Assembly: GCA_964059195.1 (NCBI GenBank)
Contig: CAXKWD010000011.1
Coordinates: 11,688,451-11,752,450 of the forward strand
Direction: 5' to 3'
DNA length: 64,000 nt
From: Ectobius pallidus
Taxonomy: Eukaryota > Arthropoda > Insecta > Blattodea > Ectobiidae
Shown: in pieces, positions 46,001 to 61,000 of the stretch
Position numbering within the stretch: position 1 is the first letter of the stretch
Layout of the letters: every line of letters begins with the position of its first letter
Program-made: the position numbers and the translations under genes
Notes under the pieces: model-generated
Seen by the model: only the letters and a program-made list of their open reading frames with translations
Told to the model about the DNA's origin: nothing
The model's database searches: none

Positions 46001-49000
46001 CCTCATTTCTTCCTTGGTGCAGATCGACAATGGAGCTGCCATGTTTAACGGTTTGCTACACTCCGACTAACGCAGGAATAAGAGTGACACGTTGTATAGA
46101 AGTGTTGCCGACTGCACTACTTCAGCACTGGATACTAGCAGCGTTACCAAACCCTGAAAAGAGAAATTTCAAAAGTCCCTTTACTTTTTTACTTTCCCTC
46201 GTAGATATACTAAGGCAGACATGAACCAGAGTCTTCTGCACACAAAATCAGAGTTTTGCCATAGAGTTATGATACATAGGTAGTTATAAACTGTTGTTGT
46301 ACAGCGATATGTGAATATGTTCTTGGATCTCACTGGTTTCGTTCTCACTATGCTGACATTAGTCTTGTGTATAAGCCACTCAGTCAAATGGAACTTACAA
46401 GGTAACTGTACGGGTTGTCATGTCGAAACCTACCCTCAAATTTTGCACACCAGTAGATCCTCATTGCACACAGACACCTGTCAAAATTACCTGCTCATAT
46501 AAACTTTTAGTGGGTGAAAATTAATTGTGAATCTTGTAAATTCAAAATATTGAGTAACCTCCCTATCTAGCGCGCACTTGACAAAGCCTGTCACAGTGTT
46601 TCTGAATCCCACGGCAGATATTGGCCTATGTGCAGTTAAATTTCTCTCTCCCTTTCCTTATCACTATGGGAGGGAATAATATTATTATAATAAATAATAT
46701 CCTCCTCTGATATTTGTATTCCGGTAGTTGTCGTGAAGTAATTAGTACCTAATAATTAACACTATTATATGAGGGAATCACAGTGAAGTAATCAAATATT
46801 ACAAAAAAAGATTGCTATGGAGCACTCAACTTCACTAATTTACATGTACTTACACATGATACGTTTCACAAGCATCTTGCTTGTATCCTCAAATGAGGTC
46901 CACGCCGGGTCCGCTGGTTGTTCGCTAGGTGTCGTCGTAGGTCGAATCAGCCTGGAGATGAGATCATTGTCCTTTGGGATGTCGAAATTTACTAGATTGT
47001 ATTTATTTTTCTGGATAAAGATTTTTTCCCATATAGTCAAATCTATTGGTTTATTTACTGTTTTTAGTAGTTCAATGTCCTCCTCGAACTCATGCTCTGT
47101 GGACCAATAGTGATGAGCAACTGCTGATTTATCTGTTTGTTTGTATTTGATGTTCCTTATGTGTTCTGTGTGTCTAACCTTCAAATTCCTTTTTGTTTTT
47201 CCAATGTAACATTTGTCACAGTCTTTACATTTCAGCCTATATATACCCGAATTTTTATTGGGGGGAATCTTGTCTCTTTGTTCTGATTGCAGCAACGTTT
47301 TGATGTTTTGCTGCAATCAGAACAAAGAGACAAGATTCCCCCCAATAAAAATTCGGGTATATATAGGCTGAAATGTAAAGACTGTGACAAATGTTACATT
47401 GGAAAAACAAAAAGGAATTTGAAGGTTAGACACACAGAACACACAAGGAACATCAAATACAAACAAACAGATAAATCAGCAGTTGCTCATCACTATTGGT
47501 CCACAGAGCATGAGTTCGAGGAGGACATTGAACTACTAAAAACAGTAAATAAACCAATAGATTTGACTATATGGGAAAAAATCTTTATCCAGAAAAATAA
47601 ATACAATCTAGTAAATTTCGACATCCCAAAGGACAATGATCTCATCTCCAGGCTGATTCGACCTACAACGACACCTAGCGAACAACCAGCGGACCCGGCA
47701 GTGGACCTCATTTGAGGATACAGTGAAACGCGTCATGTGTAAGTACATGTAAATAAGTGAAGTTGAGTGCTCCATAGCAATCTTTTTTGTAATAATTAGT
47801 ACCTGCTTAAATTTTTAGGATTAGCTAAGTCAATCTCATGGGCTGTTTACATTAGTTCTCTTTTTACTCTGGCCTATAACGACGAGTACAATATTATATA
47901 GTATGTTAATTTGAGTTCTTACACGTAAAGACTTTTGTCTGGATGATAAATGTCAACATTGAGAATAAGGTGATTGGAGCACTGGTATTGTGGTTCGCTG
48001 TGCATGGGAAATGTCTTCAAATATCACGTACATTGAAGGGTCACACTTCTATAACACCTACACACACTAACAATCATATCCAGCCCCTCAGCGTCTACAC
48101 AGATTATATTGTTTTAAAATGCGGAAATGATAAGAACAAATGATTATATAAAAATTATTTAGTGAAACACATTCCGCAAGTAAAGAGGCAGCTCCTTCCC
48201 TCTGTTGCACACCCCGACCCTATCACATGAACTGAAGCAAGCTCTACAAGAGTCTGCCGTTGTTTACTTGTGGAACAAAACAAACACGTTTTCACCCACT
48301 TACAGTTCGTATGAGCAGTTAATTTTTTGCATGTGTTCATCTATATTGAAGACCTTTCAATGTGCAAAACTTAAGGGTAGGTTTCAACATGAAAACCGGT
48401 ACCATTCCCTTGGTAGACAAATTCACGCTTCCTGAGTTCAATCTTTTTCCATGTCTAAGGTGTACATATTACTCACTACAGAGAACTTAAATATATTTTT
48501 CAGATTGTGATACTTTTTTTAGTGAGCAGATAGCACATTAAAACTCAGGCGTATCTTAATGATGAATAAGCAATGGGATTGCCTCATTGCACAAAGTAAG
48601 AAAGACACCAATTAACATAATATATTGTGCTGAAAAATAGCTTTAAATATTTTTCTTAAATTTCCCTTCTAAAATCAAATTGTGTTTTATACTCTGAGAA
48701 AATGTTTAGACAAATGAACATACTTGCTGTGAGTATCACTGATGGTGTCAGTCTCGAGTTTGAACAGATCCCGTAGATCAGCAAGGGAGAAGTGGCGTGC
48801 TACATCATCCTCATTGTCTACAACACAGGAACTTAGCGCTTTCTTGTGGGCTTGTCTCTGGAAGATCTTTTCTTCAATGGTCCCTGTCTGTAATGCATAC
48901 AAACAGAATTGCGTTTAATATTAGGGAAAGACACAAAGAACTGAAACCTTTAAAAAATAAGTATCACAAGTTGACATTAATTGACAAATTTCCTACATGG

Positions 49001-52000
49001 CCTTCAGATATTTTTTCTGGGGAGACATATTGTTGTTATGACAAAATAATGAAAGATCTTTAAATATTCTGTTCTGTGATATTTTATGAAGAGGGTTGGA
49101 AAATTCTGGCATTAGAAATGAATCAGTAGGCCAGTCACAAACACACACACAAAAAACTGTACAGATAAATTTCTCAATTCAAAACAGGGTGGGGTATTTA
49201 ATAAAAATCACTATAGAAAAGTGTACCAGCATGCAAGACAAGAACCACTGCATTTTCGGCAGTTTCCTAGAATAAAACTGTTCTAAACAGTTGTAATTTT
49301 GCTTTTACTTCAGTCATACAAGGTCCCTCATTTTAAGTTTGTAAAGTATGTATGTTGATACCTAGAATACCAACTGATGATGTATATTTTCCCCTTAAAA
49401 TATTATTTAATAATATTTATGTGCATTTAATTATTTATAATGAATCGTAGGCCAAGCCACATAAGTTTAAGATAGAGACAACAAACTCACAAGCAAGAGA
49501 CCTCCTTATCGGGACTGTGAAAGCCATAGGTACCATTCATCCAGATATGTTGGAGCGGACCTGAACGGTAAATGAACACAGACTAGACTTGTTTGTGTAA
49601 CTGCAGGGGCCCAAGTGATAATGTTGTGATTTTTTTAATACAAAGTTAGTACTTAATATGATTTATGTTCTTTTGTATTGCGAGCAAGATAAAATTAGGG
49701 CATTTCGGTGTATATGCCCTATATTACATAATTAGAGTAAATTCACACATATACATACAACTTTTGTTATAAAATTAAATTCAACTTCCGATGTATTTAA
49801 TGATAATTACCAAAACCATAACAATAAAAATTTAATGAACCGATCAGAAATTCCAATTCAAATGATAAAAAATTCTGATCATTCAACAGCACTGTTATTA
49901 ATCACATTGCTGGGGTGATTCTTCAATCTGTATTAATGAATTTCATCTTTTCCAACGAGGGGTTATTATAGGTAAAAGGAAAAGTACAGGCTTTTAAGTG
50001 AATTTGGTTGATTTTACACTCTGTTAGCGATCATAGATATATGTTCATATGGCCTAATAATATACTTAATTAATCTTAATAGCTAATATTCTTGTTTATT
50101 CCTAGGCCTAGACTTCTTGGGTTGATCCTAAATATTTTATATTAACGGGGGTATATGGTGGAACTGTTCATACTTTTATCTTTAATCTGTGTTGACTTAC
50201 TTTTTGTTTTCACTTTCATTCGGTTGTACCGCTTCCTTCAGCAGTGGTATCTGAAGACTGTCTTCATTATCTTATTACGAATATATCTGTCCTTCTTACT
50301 GTACAAAGTTTCATCTTAAGGATAACAACCTCACACACAGAAACACCTGACAGTAATTTCATGACAAACTGTTATACAATTATAAGAGTATTTCTAAATA
50401 CTCGGGTTTTCATTGAATTTTTTAGTGTTAATTTGATTTTTATTTACAATTGTCAACTTACACAAAGCAGTCTGTAGATGTAGCAATGTTTGCGCTGTCC
50501 ATCTCGCCACACTCGGGCCATGGCTTGGTCATCATTGGCTGGATTCCAGTCAGGATCAAACATAACAAGCCTATTGGCTCCGATCAGGTTCAAACCGCAG
50601 CCTCCAGCTTTTGAGCTCAGCATGAAGATAAAGTCGCTGCTTGAAGGATTGTTAAATTTCTCTACTACCTACAATGAGAACAATCCAGGATGAGGACATC
50701 TAATGTTTCGGGCATAGCCTGCTAGTATGATCTTAAAGGTCTGGCAACTTGCCATCTGCTTATGGGAGTTGGTGGACTAACTATTTTGCAGCATTCTGCC
50801 GATACAGCTGCTGGAACTCGACCCGTACTGTCAATGTCATAGTCATAGTGAGAGCATGAGCAGAAAAGCTTGTTGGTTTACATTGTGACAGTGTGTATTC
50901 CTTGAAGTAATTAATAATAATGTTTGTAACCTAAACATTGTGAACTAATGAACCTAAGTTTTCACCTCCTTGGCATTATTTCTTATTTTATGCTCTGAGC
51001 TGACGTGGATTAAAACATGAATGGTAATTTTGACTAATGTTTTTTTTCGAGCACCATGAGCGTAAGTCTAATCTGATTATTTTCAGATGGTCTAATGTTG
51101 TTTTCCATCTGCAGAAATAGAAAAGGAAGAACGCATCATCTACAATAATACACATTTTCCTAAATATAGTACATATGATCTTACATATAAAGGGAATGAA
51201 AGCAAAGGGAAGTACCATAATCAAGCCAATTTTATATTTAAGTAGATCACTATTTGCTAACTTGTCTTTATGGTAGGCCAACTGCACATTTAGGCCTATC
51301 CTGAGGTAGATGGAATTATATCAGTTATCGTTCTGTGATGTCCAATTTCAGATTTTTATGTTTGTTTATTTTATTTGTAACAAAACATTCATAAGAATTA
51401 TATGTAACTGGTGTATGCTATTATGTTGTTGAATGATATTAAAATGTGAAAAGGCATAATAGGATATTTAACTAATAAGGCATTTGCTAAGATCATCAAG
51501 CATATAATTACTAACACAATTTAACATAAAATAAATAATCCATAAAATGACTTGCTGTGCAGCTTTATGAAATTAGGGAGATGCTAGATTAATTCCTTTT
51601 TCCCCAGTGGATGAAGTGTCAGGTTTATGGACATAGATAGTCAGAAGATATGTTTTTTATCCTAGCTGAGTCGGATTTTTACTTTATTGCAGGTATTTTA
51701 AGGAAAAGAGACTTGCTAATACTTCAGTATGGAACATATACTTACCTGCTGTCTCAATCACTCCGATAGTTTTAGCGCCTGCATTGATTACCAATCAATT
51801 ACTTGTAAACCTTCAAAATTAAATGGTGGTACTTAATTTATAACAAAATTCAAATATTTCACTAATATTTTCCTGCTTAAAGTTTTTTCGGGTCATAAAA
51901 AAAAAATTGTCGCATAGTAAAATCTGTTTTACCCTCCATTAATTTTGTGTATGTACATAAAATTGCAGATAGTCCGTTTTCCATTGTATGCAAGATAAAA

Positions 52001-55000
52001 CTTCAAAACACAACACAATTTAAAATTCACAATGGATGTCACATAACCTATTAAAACTGGACGTTTCGGCCCACCCACTAGGCCTTCATAAGGAACACTA
52101 AATGGAAAGAATGGAAGTCCCACTGGCTGCTCTCCTCGGCTGCGACTCGCGTTCACAAATATACGGTTTCACCGCCTTCTGGATCGCCTGGAACATTGAC
52201 TTGGAAACCTGTTGTTCTGACGAGGAGAGCCAAAAGATTTGGCAGAACAACAGGTTTCCAAGTCAATGATCCGGACGATCCAGAGGGCGGTGAAACAGAC
52301 AATTCAGCTTTGTGAATGCAAGTCGCAGCCGAGGAGAGCAGCCAGTGGGACTTCCATTCCTTCCATTTAGTGTTCCTGATGAAGGCCTATTGGGTGGGCC
52401 GAAACGTCGAGTTTTAATAGGTTATGTGACATCCATTGTGAATTTTAAATTGTGTTGTGTTTTGAAGTTTTAATTTTGTGTAGTTGGCGGTATTTATAAA
52501 ACGAAATAAAACCATTTAACGCCCTCTTTTCTATGGCTATCTTCTAACTATCAGTACAGTTGTTCTATGTAGATTATTTCTGCACAGATTTGTCAGTAAT
52601 CCGACCAAAGGTTAATTGCTAGTCAGTTGGGTCAGTTGCTAGTATAATTATAAGGTGTTTAAAGTGTGAGCATGTCTATAGCCTTGCCCCAGGATGTGCT
52701 AGGGTCTAGCATCAGCGCCAAGTGGAGAGTAGTGGAGAGATCCTAAACTTTCCTCCATAACATGTGGTGAGGCGAACTGCCAAGGCATTAAGAGCATACT
52801 AGCTGGCTATGGTTTCCAGTTGTTAACTTCACAGTTCAATGGTTATCACGGCCGCTTTTAAGCCTAAGGTTAGTAGGTTCAAATGTCATTTACCTTTGCC
52901 CTCTTCTTGATAGTCATTGATCCATCAAGACGGACATATAGATATCCACGATGTCTGCAGAGCCGCTCAAACAAGTCCAGGGTTTGGGTGTAGTTAGAGA
53001 CTAGGACCACTTTATCTTGAGTAGTGGCTTTCACTATCGCAAGCAAGCAGTCCAAAACTGCCACCTTTCCTGACAGCTCAGGCATCACTACTTTCCTGTA
53101 ACAAAAATATTTCCCAATACTGCATCTCTTTTAGTTGAAATATGGGGTGGGGGAGGCACAACCAAATCGTAATTGCGATTTTGCTGAACGATGCATAATC
53201 TCTTCACTTTTGTCAAATTTGTGAAAAAATTATGCATTTTTCCTTTTCAAAAAAATAACTGGTGATTCTACTTATGGTAAATATATGTATTTGAAATAAT
53301 TTCCTATTATGATGACATCGGTATTTAAAGTAAATACACTACAATATTCTTCTAAGTCCTATGATTAGAGGTATTTGTTTTCGTTAGTAAGCTATAAAAC
53401 AAAAGGTTTATTTCAAGGTTAAGATTACATTTTCTTGCCTACATTAGGATGATAGAAATTATTTGGGGGTAAAACTAAATCATGAAATAATGCTACGAGG
53501 GTAAGTCAATAAGTATTGGCACTCAATTTATTGCAACAACACAAAACTTTCAATTACCTAATTTTTTAACGTAGTGCCCTTGCTTCTCAATGCACTTAAT
53601 CCATCATTGCACAAGCTTCCTGATGCCCTCACAAAAAAGTTTTTCCGCTGAGTAGCAAGCCACATATGTACCGCCTCCTGCATATGGTTCCTTGTATATG
53701 GTTTGCCACTTCATCGACAATCACTTTTTGGTTTGGTTAGTGATTTGGGGTTTTCAGCAACGGAAATTCATAGACATATAAGTGAAGTTTATGGTCCCAA
53801 TGCAACGAGTGACAGCAAAGTGCATAAGTGGGTGAGAGCTTTCAAGTACGGACGGGAAAATGTCCATGATGAACCGCGATCAGGCCGACCATCAGTAATC
53901 ACAGAAGATTTGATCAATGCCGTTGTATGAAAAGATTCGTGAAGACCGGTGACTTAAATTTCAACTTTAGCATTGGAATTTCCGAATGTATGTAGAACAA
54001 CTTTGCACAAAATTCTCTCTGAAAATTTGAAATTTTGCATGTTGGGATCCAAGGCTGCTTACTGAGGAACACTAAATGAAAAGAATGGCTTGTGCTCTTG
54101 ATTTTTTGGACTGATATCGTAAGAAAGATCAATTTTTAGAGAAGATTATCACAGGGGTCGAGATGTGGGTTTCTCACATGACCTCAGAGTCTAAACGTCA
54201 GGCAATGGAATGGCATCACACGACATCACCAGTCAAAGTCAAGGCCAAGCAGACAATCTCAACATGCAAGGTTATGGCAAACCTGTTTTGGGATAGACAT
54301 GGAGTTTTTTTAGTTGAGTTTATGCAGCAAGGGACAACAATAAATGCAGTCGCTTACTGCGCTACCCTGACTAAACTTTGACGTGCAATACAGAATAAGT
54401 GACGTGGCCTTCTGCTGTCTAAGTTTTGTTGCTGCATGACAACGCCAGACCCCATTCCACCATTCACACCCAAAATCTTATCAGATCTTTTGGATGGGAA
54501 CAGATTGACCGCCCCCCGTACAGTCCAAACTTGGTGCCAAGCGATTATCACTTGTTCCACTACCTAAAGGAGTTTCTCGGCGGTAAGTGCTTTGCCACAG
54601 ATGATGAGGTGAAAGAAGCAGTTAAAGACTGGTTACCCTCACAAGTGGCAGATGTCTATGACATCGGCATACAAAAGCTTGTAGAATGTTACTAAGTAGA
54701 AAAATAGAGAAACATGTAAAGAATTAAATAAATAATAACCCGTGAAGCCATCCTGAGTAAATAAAAACAGTTTTTTGAAACAATCTGTGATGATTTATGT
54801 TTTATCAGATATCGGACCTTACTTTCTGAATAACCCTCGTAGTTATATTGCCATAACTTTACCCCTTGATGCAGCATATTTCAAGGTTTTAAAAATTAAA
54901 TAGGTTAATTTCCCAACATTATTTTGCAATATAGGAGGCATAGTTAAAATTTATTGAACTATTGCTATCACTCATTTGAATGATATGCTTCCTTCATATT

Positions 55001-58000
55001 GATAATATTATGTCCAACAGAGACAATTATCTGTGGTTCATGAATGCATGTGCACATATCTTCCTTCATATTATTATCAATTATAATAGTGCCATAATTG
55101 AAAACATATTTTTTACTCTACCGCAAGGCAAAAGGATAAACTCTTTAAATTTCTGAAGTTACTTTGTTTGGTAACTTGTTTCAGAGGAGTAGAAAACATC
55201 TTTTACTGCCAATCAGTGATTCCTCTTCAGTGAGATATAAATAAATAATAATATAATTAAAATAACCATTATGTTAGATTATACATACATAACATCTTAT
55301 AGTTTCAGTGCCTCTAACAAATAAAAAAATAAAACACCACCTTTTTGATTTTAAAACAAATCTTGTAAAAAATAAAAACATTTTCAAACACCTCCACCTA
55401 TGACATATAGTAAGCACAAACAGAATTTGTGAACCTATCATTAATTGTTTTTAAAATATGCTACTTGAGAGCAGAGGAAGTATGAAACACAGTGAACCTG
55501 CTATACAACATTTAAAAGCATTATGCTTACATTGGATTGTAGTTCTTTGGCAGCAGTTCCTTTGCACCCTTGAAGCCATCTTCTTCAGCTTCTACTTTCT
55601 CAAACACCAGATCTGGATGATTGCAGAGTTTCTTGAGCGTTGTGATGGCCGAAAGGGCAGACAAACTTACTTTGCCACCACTGTCACCTGCAACCAAAAT
55701 AAGGTCTTATATTAAAAAGCAGATGTTTTCTTCCTACTATGCGTTTCGACGCTAACAAGTCATCTTCAGGTCTATAAAAATGAAAATATAAACCATTAAT
55801 ATCGTTTAACACATTAAGAATATTCTATAAAATTTTTGTATCATTTACTCACAAAATTCTGCATGAGTTGCAGAAGTCTTTTATGCTGTGGGCTTGATGG
55901 TCAGCCTTCAGTCATTGAAAGTGTACTGATCATTGCTCTGCTTTGCAACGTCCCTCTCCCTGTTGTACAATTCAAAGAGGGGTTATGAGTAATTGGTTTT
56001 TCATTTATTATGTTTTTAGTTTTCCTTTATAAATTTCCAATCTTTCAAGAGTATTAAGTTTCCTTCCTTTTTGTAAGTGTAATATATTCATTGCATTTTC
56101 TATATTACTATCAAAATCGTGTGCTTCGTTCATCAAATGTCTGGCGTAGCTAGATCAATCTCTTTCGCTCTTTTTATAATCTTTCATATGTCCTTGAAAT
56201 CTCTAACATACAGACTAGTAAACATCCCACTAAGCAAAGGAAACTATCAGAAAGAACTATAAATAATTAAACAGATTGCAAACCACAATGGATATACAAC
56301 TAAAACGCTACACAAATTAATCGACAAACACAAGAGGAAGAAGACCAGCAGAATAACAAACATAACGAACCTGGAACCAATAAATAATGCAACCACAAAG
56401 ACCAAATATACAACATATGAGTATATAGACAAAAATATGCATAAGGTCACAAATATTTTGAACAAACACAACATAAACATAGCATACAAAACAACTAACA
56501 ACTTGAAAAATAAATTATATAAGACAAAGGAATAAGAGGATGTGTATAATAAAAATGGAATGTACAAGCTAACATGCCAAGAATGTACCTAATAGAGAGT
56601 ACGTAGGTCAAACGGGAAGAACATTTAAAACCAGATTTCAAGAACATATGAAAGATTATAGAAATGGCCAAAGAGATCGATCTAGCAATGCCAAACATTT
56701 GATGAACGAAGCAAACGATTTTGACAATAATATAGAAAAAACAATGAATATACAGGGCGATCCGTTAGAGATGTCAGAAAAGTAAAGCATTGTGTACAAG
56801 AAACTATTTAAATTTATTAATTGTTAATGGTACAAACAGGTGTAGGAAACCTGTAAGTTTTGTATTGCAGGGCATTAGCACTCAACATGACCGCCATTGC
56901 AAATGCGGCACAGATCATATCTCGTAGACAGGTTCCGCCACGTGGCGCGGAGCATTTCTGGAGTGACTTGCTGAAAGGCCGCTGTAATCATCTGTCGTAG
57001 GTCAGCTACATTCTGTGGTCTTTGTGTGTACACAGTTGACTTGATGTACCCCCACACAAAAAATCTGGAGTCAAGTCCTGTCTCTCACACATCACTGTAG
57101 CAAAATTCATACGAGCTTCGTAATGATGTTGCGTCAGTGCTTGCACTCGCTGAATAGGCCTACGGTATGGGAACGTCTTACCGTCCTTCGACATGTTGTG
57201 TATGACGTATTATGCTCTAATGTTAAGCGGCGAAGTGATTTTTTTTGGACTCTGAATCATGGCTTGTCGAATATCCTCTTCTTTGTTTCTATCACGTAAC
57301 CTGCCGCCTGTACGAGGCATTTTGAGATCATCTTCCAAGAACATGTACCAGTTAACAATGTCTCGATGCGAAGGGGCATACCCACAGTTGTACCGACGTC
57401 GGAAAGCCCGCTGTGTTTGTATTACACTACAAAACAGAAAACTTCGCATACCATACTAAACACTGGGCGCGTTATTGTGGCGTGACCACCATTTTGTCTT
57501 CTATGCACGATAGCACCGCCAAGCCATGTGTCCGAAGTCTGAAACATCAGTCATCGTTAACTTCCATCCTTTCCACTTACATCACAGCAAATTGCACAGA
57601 GCTATGTACAATAACCTCTTAAATATAACGTTTTACTTTTCTGACATCTCAAACGGATCACACTGTATTACACTTACAAAGCAAAGGAAGGAAACTAAAT
57701 ACTCTTGAAAGATTGGAAATTTATAAAAGGAAAAATAAAAACATAATAAATGAAGAACCAAATACGCACAACCCGCTATTCGAATTGTACAACAGAGGGA
57801 GGGACTTTGCAAAGCAGAGCAACGATCAGTATGCTTTTAAAGACAGAAGGCTGCCATCCAGCCCACAGCCCTTCTGTCATTAAAAGTGTACTGATAGTTG
57901 CTCTGCTTTGCAACGTCCCTCCCCCTGTTCTACAACTCATGCAGAATTTTGTAAGTAAATGATACAAAAATTTTATAGAATATTCCCAATATGCTAAACG

Positions 58001-61000
58001 ATATTAATGCTTTATATTTTCATTGTTATAGACCTGAAGAAGATGTATTAGCGTCGAAACGTGTAGTAGGAAGAAGAAATCTGCTTTTTAATATAAGACT
58101 TTCATTTTTATGGACTTTAAACACATATTTTAATTGTTTTAAGGATTTTTAGTAAGCTCATGACTAACTTATTGTATGTAAACAAGTTTGTTTATATTTC
58201 TAGACTAGTAGCTTATGCTACTTATATATGTTAACTGTAATAGGATAAGTTATGTTTTTAAAATAGGTTAGGTGTCTGTTTCTTAAATACTGAGCATAGG
58301 TGGACATTGTAACTTAAAAACAAAATAATGTTGTAAAGGCTAGGTATCCGAGAGGGGAATCCACAATGAAAACTAATAACTTGATGATGTTTCCACATTA
58401 GTTTTTGGAAACTGAATCTCCAGATATTCTTAACCCTTCATGGGCAGAAACCCATATATGGGAGGCCTGTAATCACGCTCGTGAGTTCTCTAACCAACTC
58501 ATAATGTGACCTGCTCATCTCATGCACAAAGTATATAAAAACTTCAAAAGACGGCAGGAGAATGTTCTCTTAATCACCCTGACTTTGGAATTCCCTTACA
58601 TACATGCCCAGGATGATTTTAGTAGAGGATTTCACTAGGCATGCATATCTAGGGAATGGCATGCTTTCTTTGTATCGTGTTTTTCCCTTATTTTCAGTAA
58701 AATGGGAAGAACAAAGTGTCTTACAGGTTCTCAAATTGACGATCTAATTATAAAGTGATAGTGAAGTGTCAGAATTATCATTTAGCGGTGGCAGCGTTAA
58801 TGAGAGTGAGAGCAACGTAAGTGACACCGGAGGCAATCGTGCAACCAGCTGAATGAAAGTGAATAATTTTGATGCAGGCCTACCATTACAATATCAGTAT
58901 AATATCCAGCAAGGGCCAGTTCGGCCTTTTGATTGATCAAGATACAGATCCAACTGAAAATTATAGCCAACTGTAGGCCTACGTAAACTTATAACGTGTT
59001 CAGTGAGACTTGTGTCATTTCCACATAAATATTTCCACGCAAAATAATAAAATATTATTCCTGGAGCAGATTAGTGGCAGAATTCGGCAAAAATCCGGCA
59101 TTTGCAAGCATCACTGGTAAATGCAACTTGGAACTGCAAATATTTTATTTCTGCGACTGCACTCCCAAGGCCCTGCCCGCTTGTTCCATAACACTTTAGT
59201 TATCTCTCCTACCACACACAGTCATACTGTAGCCGACTAGTATGTTCTGTATATATTTTTTCCCCACTCACTAATTGTAAACATTATGCTTCAACCTTAA
59301 TGACAATCCTCCCTGTTGGCAAAGCTGAAGGGTTTCCTTCATATATATATATATTAAGGTGCTTAACCCTTTCACTGCAAACTTATGAGCTGTAAAGTAT
59401 TACTGAAAATTTTAAAAATCAAAACGGGTGTATGGTAGCATGGTACTGCCCATCCCAAACCAAAGCCTTTTCCATTTCCATGGAACTATCTCATCTCGGC
59501 GGTCACCTATCTTGGTCTGGAGAGAGCAAGCTTTAGCATGACTTTTCAAGTTCTGCTGTGATCCTTGGCTTATCCCTTCAGGAGTTCAGTGACAGCCCTC
59601 ACAGGCAATAACATGATACTGGTGAACTTCACACTGATATGGCCAGTGAAAGCTTGAGCCAGCCATACCAGGAGACTTGAGGTTCAGGTTGTATAGTTAT
59701 TTAACAACAGGTACGTACTGCTACCTAGACCTGTGTACCGGAATTTTGTCCTGCAGGAATTCTTTTACATGCCAGTAAATCTACAGACATGGGATGTCAC
59801 ATTTATGCACACATAAATGCCATTGACCTGGGCCAGGATTGAATCCTCAACCTTGGGCACTGAAAGCCAGTATGATACTGACTGCGCCACCCAGGCCGAC
59901 AGGAGATTTGAGATTAGGGTTGTATATAGTAGGCCTACAAACTCAATTTATATCATCAGCGGGCTATAACTTTTAAATTACTGAGACAAATTTCAGTAGA
60001 GCAGTTGTGTTTCATGAATTACTTCTTGAACTTTTGCACTGGCAATGATGTATATATATATGCATCACCTCAAAAACAGCATAAAACAGATGTGTAAGTT
60101 CAATAGCATAATGATTTATGTTAAAATGTGAGGAATTTCATTCAAAAGTTACATTTGTTATTCATAGGAACCATTCATAGCTATTCCAATGAGACTTTCA
60201 TTATCAATTTCAAACTTAAGAGCCCACAGATTATTTCATGTGATGACTGTTACAGTACCAATTTATAAATTCAGCTGCGAAAGGCTAAAAACATGGATAA
60301 AAACTTGCAGGTTTTAACATGAAATATTAAAATCTAATTATATTTTTAAATTTTCGCCTCCACGAGGTCATATTTGAGCAAATTATGACTTGACATGATA
60401 TATATGGCTGTAGCAGTGAAAGGGAAAATTTAAGAGACAAAGACAAGAATTTTTAAAAATTCTAATGGTGATTAAAAACGAAGGGTGAAAGCCAAGAACG
60501 ATCATACTCTATGCTTGGTACCAGTGAGTCAGAGTGCCATTTTGTAGTTTAATACAGACAGGATGCAAGTATAATTCTGTCTCACCAAGAAAGATGATGG
60601 TTTACTGTCAGTTAATTATTATTTTCCTCACAATATTTTAATATTATATTACTGACTTGAAAGACAAGAGGTTCAAATTCTGAAGAGTTAACAACATGTA
60701 GATATGTCTGTTTTTATCAGTCACCCTTCAAAAGATTACGATTATGATTAAGAACTAAATGCAGATTCATTTTTCAAGTAAAAATAACAGACAGTAACAG
60801 CAATACTATCAATGACAAATAAAAAAGGAAGTGATATAAACAGTGAATCATTATAAATAATGGTCACTTTATAAACACTTATAGCTCCACTTACATCTCA
60901 TTTTTATGGACTAGTTTTGGAGAAAACCATCATCCAAATCCTCAGCTAATGGTCGAACACATATATGTGGCAGAAGTGAAGTATTGATAGTAATATTATT

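Noticed and set aside
53117..53330. RAD54-like exon extension upstream of 53095
   Set aside because: The acceptor TTGTTACAG at 53096 gives an in-phase join. Sequence beyond has no RAD54 similarity.
57750..57967. Two similar frames on opposite strands as a conserved small protein
   Set aside because: Both arise from a ~75-bp-arm palindrome inside the PLE, so the similarity is forced by the inverted repeat.
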